A stretch of DNA of 64,000 nt from Elioraea sp. (GCF_022842375.1 NZ_JALHPR010000018.1:1-64000), one strand, 5' to 3'; numbered from the stretch's first letter, positions 27,448-37,268 are shown. Notes: a model not told the origin generated them from the letters alone. Translations and numbers: made by a program.

Positions 27448-29046
27448 TCAGGTCTTGCTCACGCCCCAGAAGAAGGGCAGCGGCCCCTTGGTGATGCCGG
27501 TGACATTCCGGCGCCACGCCTGGTAGCCGAGGTAGAAGCCGTTGGGGATGTAGACGACATCGCGCATCGCCGCCGTGTTGATGGCGTCGAACGCGGCCTT
27601 CTCCGCCTGCGGCGTGGCGGCATTCAGCCACGAGTCGATCTCGGTCTCGACCGCGGGGCTGTTCGGCCAGCCGAACCACGCGCCATCGCCGTTCGCGCGC
27701 AGCGCGTTGTACGAGGCCGGAGCGATGCAGTCGGCCCCCGCATGCCAGGTGTGGAAGATGTGCCAACCGCCCTGGCCCGGCGGCGCCTTCGACGCACGCC
27801 GCTGGCCGACCGTGCCCCAGTCGGTCGCGACGAAGTCGACGGTCATGCCGAGGCTGCGCAGCAGCGCGTTCGTCACCTCGCCCATCGCCTTCAAGGGCGC
27901 CTGGTCCTGGCCGACGAGAACGGTGATCGGCTGGCCGCTGTAGCCGCTCTCGGCGAGCAGGCGCCGCGCACCCTCGATATTGCGCGGGCCCTTCAGGATG
28001 TCGCCGCCCACCTCGGTGTAGGCCGGCGTGCCTGGCGTGAAGAACGACGGCAGCAGCTTCCAAAGCGCCTCGTCGTTGCCGACGACGGCGCGCATGTAGT
28101 CCTCCTGGTTGATCGCCATCTGGATGGCGCGGCGGGCGCGCACATCGTTGAACGGCGCGTGCAGGTGGTTGACGCGGAAGCTGCCGATGTTGCCCAGCGG
28201 GTCGGCGATGTCGACCATGATGTTGCGGTTCCGCCGCAGCACCGGCACGAGGTCGGGCAGCGGCGTCTCCCACCAGTCGATCTCGCCGTTCTGCAGGGCG
28301 GCGGCCGCGGTGGCGGGGTCGGGGATGATGTTCCACTCGATGCGGTCGAAGTTCATCCGCTTGCCGCCGGCGAGCCAATCGGGTGCTTCCTGCCGCGGCT
28401 GGTAGTCGGCGAACCGCTCGAACACGGCCTTCGAGCCGGGCACCCACTCGTCGCGCCTGAACCGCATCGGGCCGGACCCGATCACGTCCTCGGGCTTGAT
28501 CTGGGTGAAGCTGTCGGTCTTAGCCACGTGCTCGGGCATGATGAAGGCCATCGGCGTATTGTTCTTGCCGAGGGCGAAGATCATCTTGGTGAACGGCTGG
28601 TTCAGCCGGAACCGGAACGTCCGATCATCGACGGCCTCGAGCGCATCGAGCCTGCCGCGGATGAGCTGGCCCAGCGGGTCGCGCGGCATCCAGCGCGTCA
28701 GGCTCGCCACCACGTCCTTCGACAGCACGGGCTGGCCGTTGTGGAACTTCAGGCCACTGCGGAGGCGGAACGTCCACGTCTTGAAGTCGGGCGAATGCTC
28801 CTCGCTCTCGACCATCTGGCGCTGCGGCTCGAGCTTGCTGTCGACGCCGTAGAGCGTGTCCCAGATCAGTGCCGAGCCGTTGCGCACGACGTACTGCGTG
28901 CCCCAGATCGGATCGAGGTTGGCGAGGTTGGCCTGGGGCACGAATCGAAGCACGCGGTTCGCTGCCGCCTGGCCGCGCACCGATGGTGCCGCGAAGCCGG
29001 TCGTACCTGCGGCCACGGTGCCGGCGAGGAAATTGCGACGTTTCAT
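27448..29046 (-). CDS. Family 5 extracellular solute-binding protein (array copy 5)
   Basis: Periplasmic binding protein, 532 aa. Leader MKRRNFLAGTVAAGTTGFAAPS contains RRNFLAG, a good Tat motif. The core reads VLRFVPQANLANLDPIWGTQYVVRNGS, then GLKFHNGQPVLSKDVVASLTRWMPRDP, FIMPEHVAKTDSF, VIGSGPMRFRRDEWVPGSKAVFERFADY and HTWHAGADC ... ANGDGAWFGWPNSP. WGTQYVVRN and HTWHAGADC are shared with copy 7, so the two form a subgroup. It is separated from copy 4 by about 200 bp, the largest gap in the array, where an internal promoter could lie. Confidence 0.92.
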   Translation of the reverse strand: MKRRNFLAGTVAAGTTGFAAPSVRGQAAANRVLRFVPQANLANLDPIWGTQYVVRNGSALIWDTLYGVDSKLEPQRQMVESEEHSPDFKTWTFRLRSGLKFHNGQPVLSKDVVASLTRWMPRDPLGQLIRGRLDALEAVDDRTFRFRLNQPFTKMIFALGKNNTPMAFIMPEHVAKTDSFTQIKPEDVIGSGPMRFRRDEWVPGSKAVFERFADYQPRQEAPDWLAGGKRMNFDRIEWNIIPDPATAAAALQNGEIDWWETPLPDLVPVLRRNRNIMVDIADPLGNIGSFRVNHLHAPFNDVRARRAIQMAINQEDYMRAVVGNDEALWKLLPSFFTPGTPAYTEVGGDILKGPRNIEGARRLLAESGYSGQPITVLVGQDQAPLKAMGEVTNALLRSLGMTVDFVATDWGTVGQRRASKAPPGQGGWHIFHTWHAGADCIAPASYNALRANGDGAWFGWPNSPAVETEIDSWLNAATPQAEKAAFDAINTAAMRDVVYIPNGFYLGYQAWRRNVTGITKGPLPFFWGVSKT

Positions 29047-29247
29047 TCTGTTAAGCCCCCATTGCCATCATTCGGCCTGAGGACCAGCGCCCCAACGCTC
29101 ATGCGCCGCACTTGCCGTGCGGTCACTGGCGCGTGTCCCGAGGCCCGGTCGAGCCTCAAGCCGTCCCAGTGACTACTTTACGGGCAAGGGGCCTGGGCGC
29201 AAGCCGTTATCGCACCCATGGCCTGGTCCTTCCGCAATCGTGACGGC

Positions 29248-30834
29248 TCAGCCCTTCCTGAGATTCCAGAACACGGGAATGCCCTTCAGCACGCCCGTGA
29301 GGTTCCTGCGATAGGCCGTGAACTGCTTGTAGTGGCCCAGCGGGATGCCCGGGGCGGCCTCGAGCGCCGCTGCCTGGATCTCGGCAGCGAGCCGCTGCTG
29401 GGTCGGGAGGTCCGTTGCCGCGAGCCACTGGGTGCGGAGTTCCTCGAGCCTCGGAACGTTCGGCCAGCCGAACCACGCCTGGTCGCCATGCCCGCGCACC
29501 TGGCTGTGCACCAGCGGATCGAGGAAGTCGTAGCCGGCGAAGCTGGTGCAAAGCGCACTCCACCCCCCCTGCGTCGGAGGTTCCTTCTTCGAACGGCGCT
29601 GCAGCACCGTTCCCCAATCCATCGCCTGGTAGTCGGTGTCGAAGCCCATCTGGCGGAACACGTCACCCATGACTTCCGATGCCGCCTTGGGAGCCAGGAT
29701 GTCGGTCGGCCCGAGGAACACCACCTTCTCGCCCCGGTAGCCAGCTGCCTGGAGTGCCGCGCGGCCCGCCGCGATGCTGGACTTGAACGCCTCAAGGCCG
29801 GCGTTGTTGGCGAGCGGCGTTCCCGGCGTGAACCAGCCGACACCGGTGGTGTAGCCGGCAGGATCGTTGCCGTTGATCGCGATCACCACGTCCTGCTGGT
29901 TCACCGCAGCGATTACGGCGCGGCGGATGGCCGGGTTGTCGAAGGGCGGGTGCAGCGTGTTGAAGCGCAGCGCCGAGACCAGCCCGATCGGGTCCTGCAC
30001 GTCGACCACGATGTTGCGGTTGCGGCGCAGCAGCGGCTGGATGTCGACCTGCGGCTGCTCCCACCAGTCGATCTCTCCGGCCTGCAGCGCGGCGGCCGCT
30101 GTTCCGGCATCAGGCAGGATGCGCCACTCGATCCGGTCGAGGTTCATCACCTTGGGGCCAGCCGTCAGGCTCGGCGTGCCGGTGGCAAGCGGGCGATAAT
30201 CGGCGAAACGCTCGTAGACCATGATCTGCCCGGTGATCCACTCGTCGCGCTTGAAGCGCATCGGGCCGGAGCCAGTGTAGTCGGTGATCTGCTGGAACGG
30301 ATCGGTCCTGGCCACCCGCTCGGGCATGATGTAGAGGCCGTTCGAGGGCTTGGCGAGCGTCGAAATCAGGCGCGGATAGGGCGCCTTCAGGCGGAATCGG
30401 ATGCGCCGGTCGTCGAGCGCCGTCACCTCCTCCGTCGCTGCCGCAGCCGCCTGCCCCATCGGGTCGCGACGCCACCAGCGGGTGATCGAGGGCACACAGT
30501 CCTGCGCGCGCACCGGCTCGCCATCGTGGAACTTCAGCCCCTCGCGCAGCGTGACGATGACCGTGCGCCCGCCATCCTCCTCGACATGGCCCGCCGCCAT
30601 CTGCGGGCTGACTGCGAGGTCGGCGTCGGAGCCGTACAACGTGTCGTAGACGAGGAAGGCGTGGTTGCGCGTGACATAGGCGGTCGTCCACACGGGGTCG
30701 AGGCTGCCGGGGTTCGACTGCGGCGCGAAGCGCAGCAGCCGGTTCGCCGCCACCCCCTGCGACACGGCGGGCGCGGAAAGCCCGGCCGTCGCCGCGAGCG
30801 CTGCACTGCCCCTCAGAATATCTCGGCGCTTCAT
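29248..30834 (-). CDS. Family 5 extracellular solute-binding protein (array copy 4)
   Basis: Periplasmic binding protein, 528 aa. Leader MKRRDILRGSAALAATAGLSAPAVSQG (RRDIL, Tat-like). The core reads RFAPQSNPGSLDPVWTTAYVTRNHAFL, GLKFHDGEPVRAQDCVPSITRWWRRDP, YIMPERVARTDPFQQI, GSGPMRFKRDEWITGQ. Its pocket-side region SFAGYDFLDPLVHSQVRGHGDQAWFGWPN is unlike the other copies. It starts 21 bp upstream-side of the copy 3 stop (30856), so the two are probably co-translated, and is followed by a 201-bp gap. Confidence 0.92.
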   Translation of the reverse strand: MKRRDILRGSAALAATAGLSAPAVSQGVAANRLLRFAPQSNPGSLDPVWTTAYVTRNHAFLVYDTLYGSDADLAVSPQMAAGHVEEDGGRTVIVTLREGLKFHDGEPVRAQDCVPSITRWWRRDPMGQAAAAATEEVTALDDRRIRFRLKAPYPRLISTLAKPSNGLYIMPERVARTDPFQQITDYTGSGPMRFKRDEWITGQIMVYERFADYRPLATGTPSLTAGPKVMNLDRIEWRILPDAGTAAAALQAGEIDWWEQPQVDIQPLLRRNRNIVVDVQDPIGLVSALRFNTLHPPFDNPAIRRAVIAAVNQQDVVIAINGNDPAGYTTGVGWFTPGTPLANNAGLEAFKSSIAAGRAALQAAGYRGEKVVFLGPTDILAPKAASEVMGDVFRQMGFDTDYQAMDWGTVLQRRSKKEPPTQGGWSALCTSFAGYDFLDPLVHSQVRGHGDQAWFGWPNVPRLEELRTQWLAATDLPTQQRLAAEIQAAALEAAPGIPLGHYKQFTAYRRNLTGVLKGIPVFWNLRKG

Positions 30835-30855
30835 GCCATCCTCCCCGTTTCTTTC

Positions 30856-32427
30856 TTAGAACGAAACATCCCAGAACCGCGGAATGCCGCCAGGCTGGGC
30901 CGCACCGCGGAGTGTGCGCCGATACGCCATCGGCTGGAAGAACTGGCCGAGCGGCACGTACGGCACGTCGATCATCGCCTGTTGCTGCATCGCCGCCGCG
31001 ATCGTCCGCTGCGCCACCAGCGTCGGCGCATCGAACCACTGCTCGCGCAGCTCCTCGAGCCGCGGGCTGTCGGGCCAGCCGATGAAGCCCTGCGCCCCCT
31101 GCCCGCGCAGCACGAGATGCCCGGCGGGGTCGAGGTGGTCGAGCCCTGCCCAGTTCGAGAAATACACACTCCACCCGCCGCGCGCGGGCGGCTCGCGCGA
31201 GCCGAGGCGGCGCACCACGCTGCCCCAGTCCATCACCTGTTCGTCCACCGTGAGGCCCATGCGCCGCAGCATGTCGACGCCGACCGCCGACAGCGCGGCG
31301 ACCGCGGGAACATCGGTGGCGGCGAGCACCACCACAGGCTCTCCCCTGTAGCCGCTCTCGGCGACGAGCCGCCGCGCGCGGTCGAGGTCGAACGTCAGCG
31401 CGCCGAGGCCCGCTTCGTTGGCAAGCGGCGTTCCTGGCGTGAAGACGCCGACTCCCGTTCGCCAGAGAGAACGATCCGTTCCCATCACGGCCTGCATGTA
31501 GTCGGCCTGGTTCACGGCCGGCAGCACGGCACGACGAAGGACAGGATTGTCGAAGGGCGGCTGCAGGTGGTTCATCCTGAGCGTCGAGATGAAGCCGAGC
31601 GGATCGGGAATCTCGACCGCGACCTGCGCCTCGCGACGCAACACGGGCAGCAGGTCTGGCGTTGCCCTCTCCCACCAGTCGATCTCCCCAGCCCGAAGCG
31701 CCGCGGCCGCCGTCGCTGGATCGGGGATGATCGTCCACTCGACACGGGGGATCGACACCCGCTTCGGCCCCGCCAGGAACGACACCGTTCCGCTTTCGCG
31801 CGGGACGTAGCCTTCGAACCGCTCGTAGACGACGCGGGCGCCCGCATTCCACTCATCGGCACGGAACCGGAACGGCCCTGAGCCGATCACCTCAGGCCCG
31901 CCGAACGGCTGGAACGCATCGCGCGCGGCGATGCGCGCGGGCATGATGAAGGGGGCAAGGCTGCCTGGCTTGGCGAGTGCCTCGCGCATGTGCGCGAAGG
32001 GCCGCTTGAGGCGAAACACCACGCTTCGGTCATCGCGCGCGACCATCTCGTCGGTCAGTGCAATGAGCCTGCCGCCCATCGCGTCGCGCCTGCCCCAGCG
32101 GGCGAGCGAGGCGATCACGTCGGTCGCGCGGACGGGTTCGCCATCGTGGAAGCGCAAGCCATCGCGCAGCGCCAGCGTCCACTTCCTGCCGCCATCCTCG
32201 ACCGTCTCGCCACCCACCATCTGCGGCATCGGGCGGAAGGTGTCATCGAGGGCGTAGAGCGTATCCCACACCAGCAGGCCGTGGTTGCGGGTGATGTAGG
32301 CGGTCGACGCCACCGGATCGACGACGGACAGGTTCGCGTGCGGCACGAAGCGCAGCGCGCGCGCGGCCTGTGCGTGGGCGACGAACGGCGCGGCGAGAGA
32401 CGCCACCAGAATGGTTCGACGACGCAT
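30856..32427 (-). CDS. Family 5 extracellular solute-binding protein (array copy 3)
   Basis: Periplasmic binding protein, 523 aa, the shortest copy. Leader MRRRTILVASLAAPFVAHAQ. The core reads LRFVPHANLSVVDPVASTAYITRNHGLL, GLRFHDGEPVRATDVIASLARWGRRDAMG, FIMPARIAARDAF, VIGSGPFRFRADEWNAGARVVYERFEGYVPRES. The pocket-side segment FSNWAGLDHLDPAGHLVLRGQGAQGFIGWPDSP is close to copy 1 (WAGLDHLNPASHHMLRGQGDAGFIGWP), forming a second subgroup. The start overlaps the copy 2 stop as TGATG (32425-32429). Confidence 0.92.
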   Translation of the reverse strand: MRRRTILVASLAAPFVAHAQAARALRFVPHANLSVVDPVASTAYITRNHGLLVWDTLYALDDTFRPMPQMVGGETVEDGGRKWTLALRDGLRFHDGEPVRATDVIASLARWGRRDAMGGRLIALTDEMVARDDRSVVFRLKRPFAHMREALAKPGSLAPFIMPARIAARDAFQPFGGPEVIGSGPFRFRADEWNAGARVVYERFEGYVPRESGTVSFLAGPKRVSIPRVEWTIIPDPATAAAALRAGEIDWWERATPDLLPVLRREAQVAVEIPDPLGFISTLRMNHLQPPFDNPVLRRAVLPAVNQADYMQAVMGTDRSLWRTGVGVFTPGTPLANEAGLGALTFDLDRARRLVAESGYRGEPVVVLAATDVPAVAALSAVGVDMLRRMGLTVDEQVMDWGSVVRRLGSREPPARGGWSVYFSNWAGLDHLDPAGHLVLRGQGAQGFIGWPDSPRLEELREQWFDAPTLVAQRTIAAAMQQQAMIDVPYVPLGQFFQPMAYRRTLRGAAQPGGIPRFWDVSF

Positions 32428-34025
32428 CAGGCCCTTCGCACGTTCAATGGCAGCACCATGCCTTCCATCACGCCCGTGAGGCTCCGCCGCCAGGCAGAGG
32501 AGGTGAAGTACTGGCCGAGTGGCCAGTACGGCACGTCCTGCCAGAACTGCGCCTGGATGCGGCGGCCGAGCCCGGCCTGTGCCTCCGCCGGGGCGTCGAA
32601 CCACTCGTCGCGCAGCGCCTCGAGCGCGGGGCTGGTCGGCCAGCCGAACCAGGCGCCATCGCCGTTGCCGCGCAGCAGCAGATGCGCGCCGGGGTTCATC
32701 AGGTCAGCGCCGGCGAACAGCGACACCATCACGTTCCATCCGCCCTGGTCCGGCGGTTCCTTCCTCGCGCGGCGGGCAAGCACCGTGCCCCAGTCCGACG
32801 TCGCGGGCGCGACCGACATCCCTGCCTTCTGCAGCGCATCGATCGCGACGATGCTGATCGCGTTGGTGTTCACAACATCGGTGGCGTGCAGGAACACCAC
32901 GGTCTCGCCGCGATAGCCCGCGGCGGCGAGTGCGGACTTCGCCGCATCCGCACTGCGCGGGCCGCTGACGGCAGCGATCCCTTCGTCGGACGCCATGGGG
33001 GAGGCCACGGGAAAGCAGCCGACGCCATCGCGCCACACCGCGCGATCGCCACCCATGATCGCCGTCATGTAGTCGGCCTGCGCGATCGCCGGCAGCAGCG
33101 CGCGGCGACGCTCCGCCGTGTCGAAGGGCGCATGCAGGTGGTTCGGCCGCAGCATCGCCTTGATGCCGGAACTGTCGAGGCGATCGACCACCACCTCGCG
33201 GTGCCGCTGCACCACGGGGCGGAGATCATTCGCCACCTGTTCCAGCCAATCCACCTCGCCGGCCTGGAGCGCGGCGGCGGCCGTGCCCGCATCGGTGATG
33301 ATGCGCCACTCCATGCGGTCGAAATGCGCCAGCTTCGGCCCCGCCGTCATCGAGGGCGTTCCCTCGCGCGGCACGTAGCGCCCGTAGCGCTCATAGACGA
33401 GCTGGCTGCCGGAGACGCGCTCATCGGCCTTGAACCGGTACGGACCCGAACCAATGATCTCGCTGATCGCGGTCGCAGCCGGCGTGCGCGCCAGGCGCTC
33501 GGGCATCACGAAGCAGGGGTAGGACGAGGCCTTGCCGAGCGCGTCGAGCATCGGGCCGAACGGGCGCGTCAGGTTGATCTCGAACCGCCTGTCGTCGAGG
33601 GCGCGCATCGTCTCGATCCGGGCAGCAAGCGTCTGGCCGTGCGTGTCCCGCGTCATCCAGCGCCGGATGGAGGCCACCGCATCCGCCGCGCGCACGGGCT
33701 CGCCGTCATGAAAGGTGGGGCCCTGGCGCAGCGTGAAGGTCCAGCGCTTGCCGTCGCTGTCAACGACATGGCCTTCGGCAAGCTGCGGATGAGGCCGGAA
33801 CTGGCTGTCGAGGCCGTACAGCGTGTCCCATACCATGTGGGCGTGGTTGCGCGTCTGGTAGCCCGTCGTCACCATCGGATCGAGGATGGAAACATCCGCC
33901 TGGGGAACGAATTTCAGCACCCGCGCGGAGGTTGGCTGGGCGAGCGCCGGGGCTGGGAGAGCGACCGAGGCGGCAAGCGCCGCCCCCATCGCTCCCCCGG
34001 CTCCGAGGACGGCGCGACGCCGCAT
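32427..34025 (-). CDS. Family 5 extracellular solute-binding protein (array copy 2)
   Basis: Periplasmic binding protein, 532 aa. Leader MRRRAVLGAGGAMGAALAAS ... APALAQ. The core reads VLKFVPQADVSILDPMVTTGYQTRNHAHMV, GPTFHDGEPVRAADAVASIRRWMTRD, FVMPERLARTPAATAI, IIGSGPYRFKADERVSGSQ. The pocket-side region SLFAGADLMNPGAHLLLRGNGDGAWFGWPTSP sits between the other subgroups. TGATG overlaps join it to copy 1 upstream and copy 3 downstream, so copies 1-3 are a translationally coupled set. ATG 34025 is used although the frame opens further upstream inside copy 1. Confidence 0.92.
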   Translation of the reverse strand: MRRRAVLGAGGAMGAALAASVALPAPALAQPTSARVLKFVPQADVSILDPMVTTGYQTRNHAHMVWDTLYGLDSQFRPHPQLAEGHVVDSDGKRWTFTLRQGPTFHDGEPVRAADAVASIRRWMTRDTHGQTLAARIETMRALDDRRFEINLTRPFGPMLDALGKASSYPCFVMPERLARTPAATAISEIIGSGPYRFKADERVSGSQLVYERYGRYVPREGTPSMTAGPKLAHFDRMEWRIITDAGTAAAALQAGEVDWLEQVANDLRPVVQRHREVVVDRLDSSGIKAMLRPNHLHAPFDTAERRRALLPAIAQADYMTAIMGGDRAVWRDGVGCFPVASPMASDEGIAAVSGPRSADAAKSALAAAGYRGETVVFLHATDVVNTNAISIVAIDALQKAGMSVAPATSDWGTVLARRARKEPPDQGGWNVMVSLFAGADLMNPGAHLLLRGNGDGAWFGWPTSPALEALRDEWFDAPAEAQAGLGRRIQAQFWQDVPYWPLGQYFTSSAWRRSLTGVMEGMVLPLNVRRA

Positions 34026-35629
34026 CAGGCAGTCCGCCGCACGTTCCAGAACATCGGCACGCCGCCTGCCGCCATCACGCCGGTGATGTTCCGGCGATAG
34101 GCGATCGGCTGGAAGTACTGGCCGAGCGGGATGTAGGGAACGTCGGTGAAGAGCTGGCGCTGCATGTCGGCCGCGATCGCCTTCTGGGAATCGAGCGTCG
34201 GCGCCTCGAACCAGGCATCGCGCAGCTGCTCGATCCTCTCCGACGTCGGCCAGCCGATGAACCCGGCATCGCCCTGCCCGCGCAGCATGTGATGGCTTGC
34301 GGGGTTGAGGTGGTCGAGGCCGGCCCAGAAGGTGAAGAACACGCTCCACCCGCCGCGGTCGAGCGGCTCCTTGCTCGCGCGGCGGCGCACGACCGAGCCC
34401 CAGTCCATCGCCTGGGTGTCGAGGTTGAGGCCGAGCTCGCGGAACATGCCGCCGCCGACCTGGCTCAGCGCCACGAGGCTCGGCAGGTCGGTGGTCGAGA
34501 GGAGCGCGACGCGCTCGTTCGTGATGCCGGCTTCGGCGATCATCCGTTTCGCGAGCGCGATGTCCTCCTTGTAGACATCGGCGACGCCGACATCGGTCGC
34601 GAGCGGCGTGCCGGGGGTGAAGGCGCCGACATTCTTGCGGATCAGCCGCGGGTCGCCGCCGATCACCGCCGTCATGTAGTCGGACTGCCGCACGCCGCGG
34701 ATCAGCGCCTGGCGGAATTTCGGGTTGTTCATCGGCGCGTGCAGGTGGTTCGGCCGCATCACCGCGATCAGGCCCAACTCATCCTGCACCTCGACGGCGA
34801 TGTTGCGGTTGCGCCCGAGCAGCGGGAGATAGTCGCCCGTCGGCTGTTCCCACCAGTCGATCTCGCCTGCCTGGAGGGCAGCGGCCGACGTCGCGGCATC
34901 GGGGATGATGCGCCACTCCACGCGGTCGAAATTCACGACCTTGGGGCCTGCCGTGAACGAGGGCTCTCCCTGCTCGCGCGGACGGTAGGCGGCGTTGCGC
35001 TCATAGACGACGAGGGAGCCCGAGTTGAACTCGTCGCGCTTGAACCGGAACGGACCCGAACCGATCATGTCCTCGGGCCGGATCTGAGTGAACGGGTCGG
35101 TCGCTGCGATCCGCTCCGGCATGATGAAGGGCGCATTCGAGGTGGGCTTCGCCAGCGCGTCGAGCATCAGCGGGAAGGGCTTCGAGAGCCTGATCTGGAA
35201 GCGGCGGTCGTCGAGCGCCACCCACTCCGTCACGACCGAGGCCATCTTGGCGCCGAACGCGTCGCGCGCGGCCCAGCGCTTCAGCGAGGCGATCACGTCG
35301 CCGGACCGGACGGGCGTTCCGTCGTGGAAGGCAAGGCCGGTGCGCAGCGTGAAGGTCCAACGCTTGTTGTCGTCCTCGAGCGTGTGGCCCTCGACCATCT
35401 GCGGCTGTGGGCGATACTGCGCATCGAGGCCGTAGAGCGTGTCCCACACCATGAAGCCGTGGTTGCGGGTGACGTAGGCGGTCGTCCAGATCGGGTCCAT
35501 CACCGTCAGGTTGGCCTGCGGCACGAAGCGCAACGTGCGCGCGCCCTGCGCCTGCGTGATCGGCGGTGCGCCAAGCGTCGCACCCGCGGTCGCGGCTGCG
35601 GTCGCGGCAAGGAAATTGCGTCGCTTCAT
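34025..35629 (-). CDS. Family 5 extracellular solute-binding protein (array copy 1)
   Basis: First transcribed binding protein of the array, 534 aa. Leader MKRRNFLAATAAATAGATLGAPP ... AQG with a good RRNFLA Tat motif. The core reads TLRFVPQANLTVMDPIWTTAYVTRNHGFMV, GLAFHDGTPVRSGDVIASLKRWAARDAF, FIMPERIAATDPFTQI, MIGSGPFRFKRDEFNSGS and FTFWAGLDHLNPASHHMLRGQGDAGFIGWPTSE. ATG 35629 gives the family leader; upstream frame extension runs into the aldehyde dehydrogenase gene. It starts 94 bp after the aldehyde dehydrogenase stop and overlaps copy 2 by TGATG. Confidence 0.93.
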   Translation of the reverse strand: MKRRNFLAATAAATAGATLGAPPITQAQGARTLRFVPQANLTVMDPIWTTAYVTRNHGFMVWDTLYGLDAQYRPQPQMVEGHTLEDDNKRWTFTLRTGLAFHDGTPVRSGDVIASLKRWAARDAFGAKMASVVTEWVALDDRRFQIRLSKPFPLMLDALAKPTSNAPFIMPERIAATDPFTQIRPEDMIGSGPFRFKRDEFNSGSLVVYERNAAYRPREQGEPSFTAGPKVVNFDRVEWRIIPDAATSAAALQAGEIDWWEQPTGDYLPLLGRNRNIAVEVQDELGLIAVMRPNHLHAPMNNPKFRQALIRGVRQSDYMTAVIGGDPRLIRKNVGAFTPGTPLATDVGVADVYKEDIALAKRMIAEAGITNERVALLSTTDLPSLVALSQVGGGMFRELGLNLDTQAMDWGSVVRRRASKEPLDRGGWSVFFTFWAGLDHLNPASHHMLRGQGDAGFIGWPTSERIEQLRDAWFEAPTLDSQKAIAADMQRQLFTDVPYIPLGQYFQPIAYRRNITGVMAAGGVPMFWNVRRTA

Positions 35630-35723
35630 CTCTGTCTCCCGTTGGTCGACCCCATTGTTGCGCCACAGCATGCGGGCGGGCGGGGAGGTCTGTCCACACC
35701 CCCCTGCGTGCAGGCGGCAGCAC

Positions 35724-37268
35724 TCAGCCCTTCGCGGGCCCGTAGCCGAAGCCGGCCACGGGCTCGGCCGCCGTCTCGACCCACACGGCCTTGGTGCGCG
35801 TGTAGGCCGCCAGCGCCTCGATGCCCGATGAACGGCCGATGCCCGACGCACCGAAGCCACCGAACGGCACGCTGACATGGATCGTACGGTAGCCATTCAC
35901 CCAGAACGTGCCTGCCCGCACGGCGGCAGCGACGCGATGCGCGCGGCCGACATCGCGCGTCCAGACGGCACCCGCAAGCCCGAAGCGCGTGGCGTTGGCC
36001 AGCGCGATCGCCTCCTCCTCGGTGTCGAAGGGGATGGCGGCGAGGACGGGGCCGAACACCTCCTCCTGCGCGATCCGCATCCGGTTGCCGACATCGGCGA
36101 GCAGCGTGGGCGAGAGCCAGAAGCCGCCTTCGGGCAGCGATGCCGGGGCTGCGCCACCGGCGGCAAGCCGCGCGCCATCCGCCACGCCTTCGGCGACCAT
36201 CCCGCGCACCTTGGCGTATTGGCGTGCGTTGGCCACCGGCCCCATCTCCGTCGCCTCGTCGAGCGGGTGGCCGAGGCGGATGCGCCCTGCCCCTTCCGCC
36301 ACGGCAGCGACCAGCCGCTGATGCACGCCGCGCTGCACGAGCAGACGTGACCCGGCCACACAACTCTGCCCGCAGCCCGCGAAGATGGCCGATTGCGCGC
36401 CGATCACGGCACGGTCGAGATCGGCATCGTCGAACACGATGTTCGCACTCTTGCCGCCGAGTTCCAGCACCGCCGGGATGCCACGCGATGCGGCCGCGGC
36501 ACCAACAGCCGCGCCCCCCTCGGGGCTGCCGACGAACACGACCTGGCCCACCTCGGGGCAGGCGATCAGCGCAGCACCCGTGCTCGCGCCGAAGCCGGGC
36601 ACCACCGTCAGCACCCCTTCCGGCAGCCCCGCCTCGAGCGCGAGCCTCGCGAAGGCGAGCGAGGTGAGCGGCGTGAGCTCGGACGGTTTCAGGATGCAGG
36701 CATTGCCGGCCGCGAGGATGGGGGCGACGTTCCAGCCAGCGGTGAACAGCGGCGCGTTCCAGGGCGTGATGGCGAGGATCACGCCATAGGGCTCGTGCCG
36801 AACCGTCACGTGGTGGCTTGTCGGCACCGGCACGACACGGCCTTCGAACTTGTCGGTCCAGCCCGCCCAGTAGCGCAGCATGTCTGCGACTGCAGCGACC
36901 TCGCGGAGGCAGTCACGCACCGGCTTGCCCGACACCGCGGCCTCCAGCCGCGCGAGCGGTGCGGCGGCAGCGGCCACGCGATCGCCCCAGGCCCAGAGGG
37001 CGCGGCCGCGCGCGGCGGGGGTCAACGCCGCCCAGGCGCGGAAGCCCTTCTCGGCCATCGCTGCCGCACGCGCAGCCACGGCAACACCTGCATCGGCGTA
37101 GGCGAGGATCGGCGCGCCCGTCGCCGGGTCGGTGAGCGTGACGGGCTCGCCGATGCCGGAAACGAGGCCAGCGCCGATCCAGGAGCCGGGCGCGGCCCCC
37201 TCACCCATCAGCGCAGCGAAGGCCTCGCGCGCAGCCCCAACTGAATCGTGGATCATGCCGTCAGACAT
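35724..37268 (-). CDS. NAD(P)-dependent aldehyde dehydrogenase
   Basis: Oxidises an aldehyde to the acid. The 514 aa product has the ALDH features: VILAITPWNAPLFTAGWNVAPILAAGNACILKPSELTP (NAD-binding half), general base Glu in AVLELGGKSANIVFDDAD, nucleophile Cys in FAGCGQSCVAGSRLLV and EEVFGPVLAAIPFDTEEEAI. The start at 37268 overlaps the upstream dehydrogenase stop (ATGTCTGA); ATG 37256 is an alternative. Position at the head of the binding-protein array suggests it oxidises a product of the imported compounds; substrate unknown. Confidence 0.92.
   Translation of the reverse strand: MSDGMIHDSVGAAREAFAALMGEGAAPGSWIGAGLVSGIGEPVTLTDPATGAPILAYADAGVAVAARAAAMAEKGFRAWAALTPAARGRALWAWGDRVAAAAAPLARLEAAVSGKPVRDCLREVAAVADMLRYWAGWTDKFEGRVVPVPTSHHVTVRHEPYGVILAITPWNAPLFTAGWNVAPILAAGNACILKPSELTPLTSLAFARLALEAGLPEGVLTVVPGFGASTGAALIACPEVGQVVFVGSPEGGAAVGAAAASRGIPAVLELGGKSANIVFDDADLDRAVIGAQSAIFAGCGQSCVAGSRLLVQRGVHQRLVAAVAEGAGRIRLGHPLDEATEMGPVANARQYAKVRGMVAEGVADGARLAAGGAAPASLPEGGFWLSPTLLADVGNRMRIAQEEVFGPVLAAIPFDTEEEAIALANATRFGLAGAVWTRDVGRAHRVAAAVRAGTFWVNGYRTIHVSVPFGGFGASGIGRSSGIEALAAYTRTKAVWVETAAEPVAGFGYGPAKG

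Noticed and set aside
23000-35875. Several 500-900 codon plus-strand open frames across the transporter region
   Set aside because: All lie antisense to the binding-protein and permease genes, are very rich in His, Arg and Asp, and repeat among themselves only because the real minus-strand genes are paralogues.
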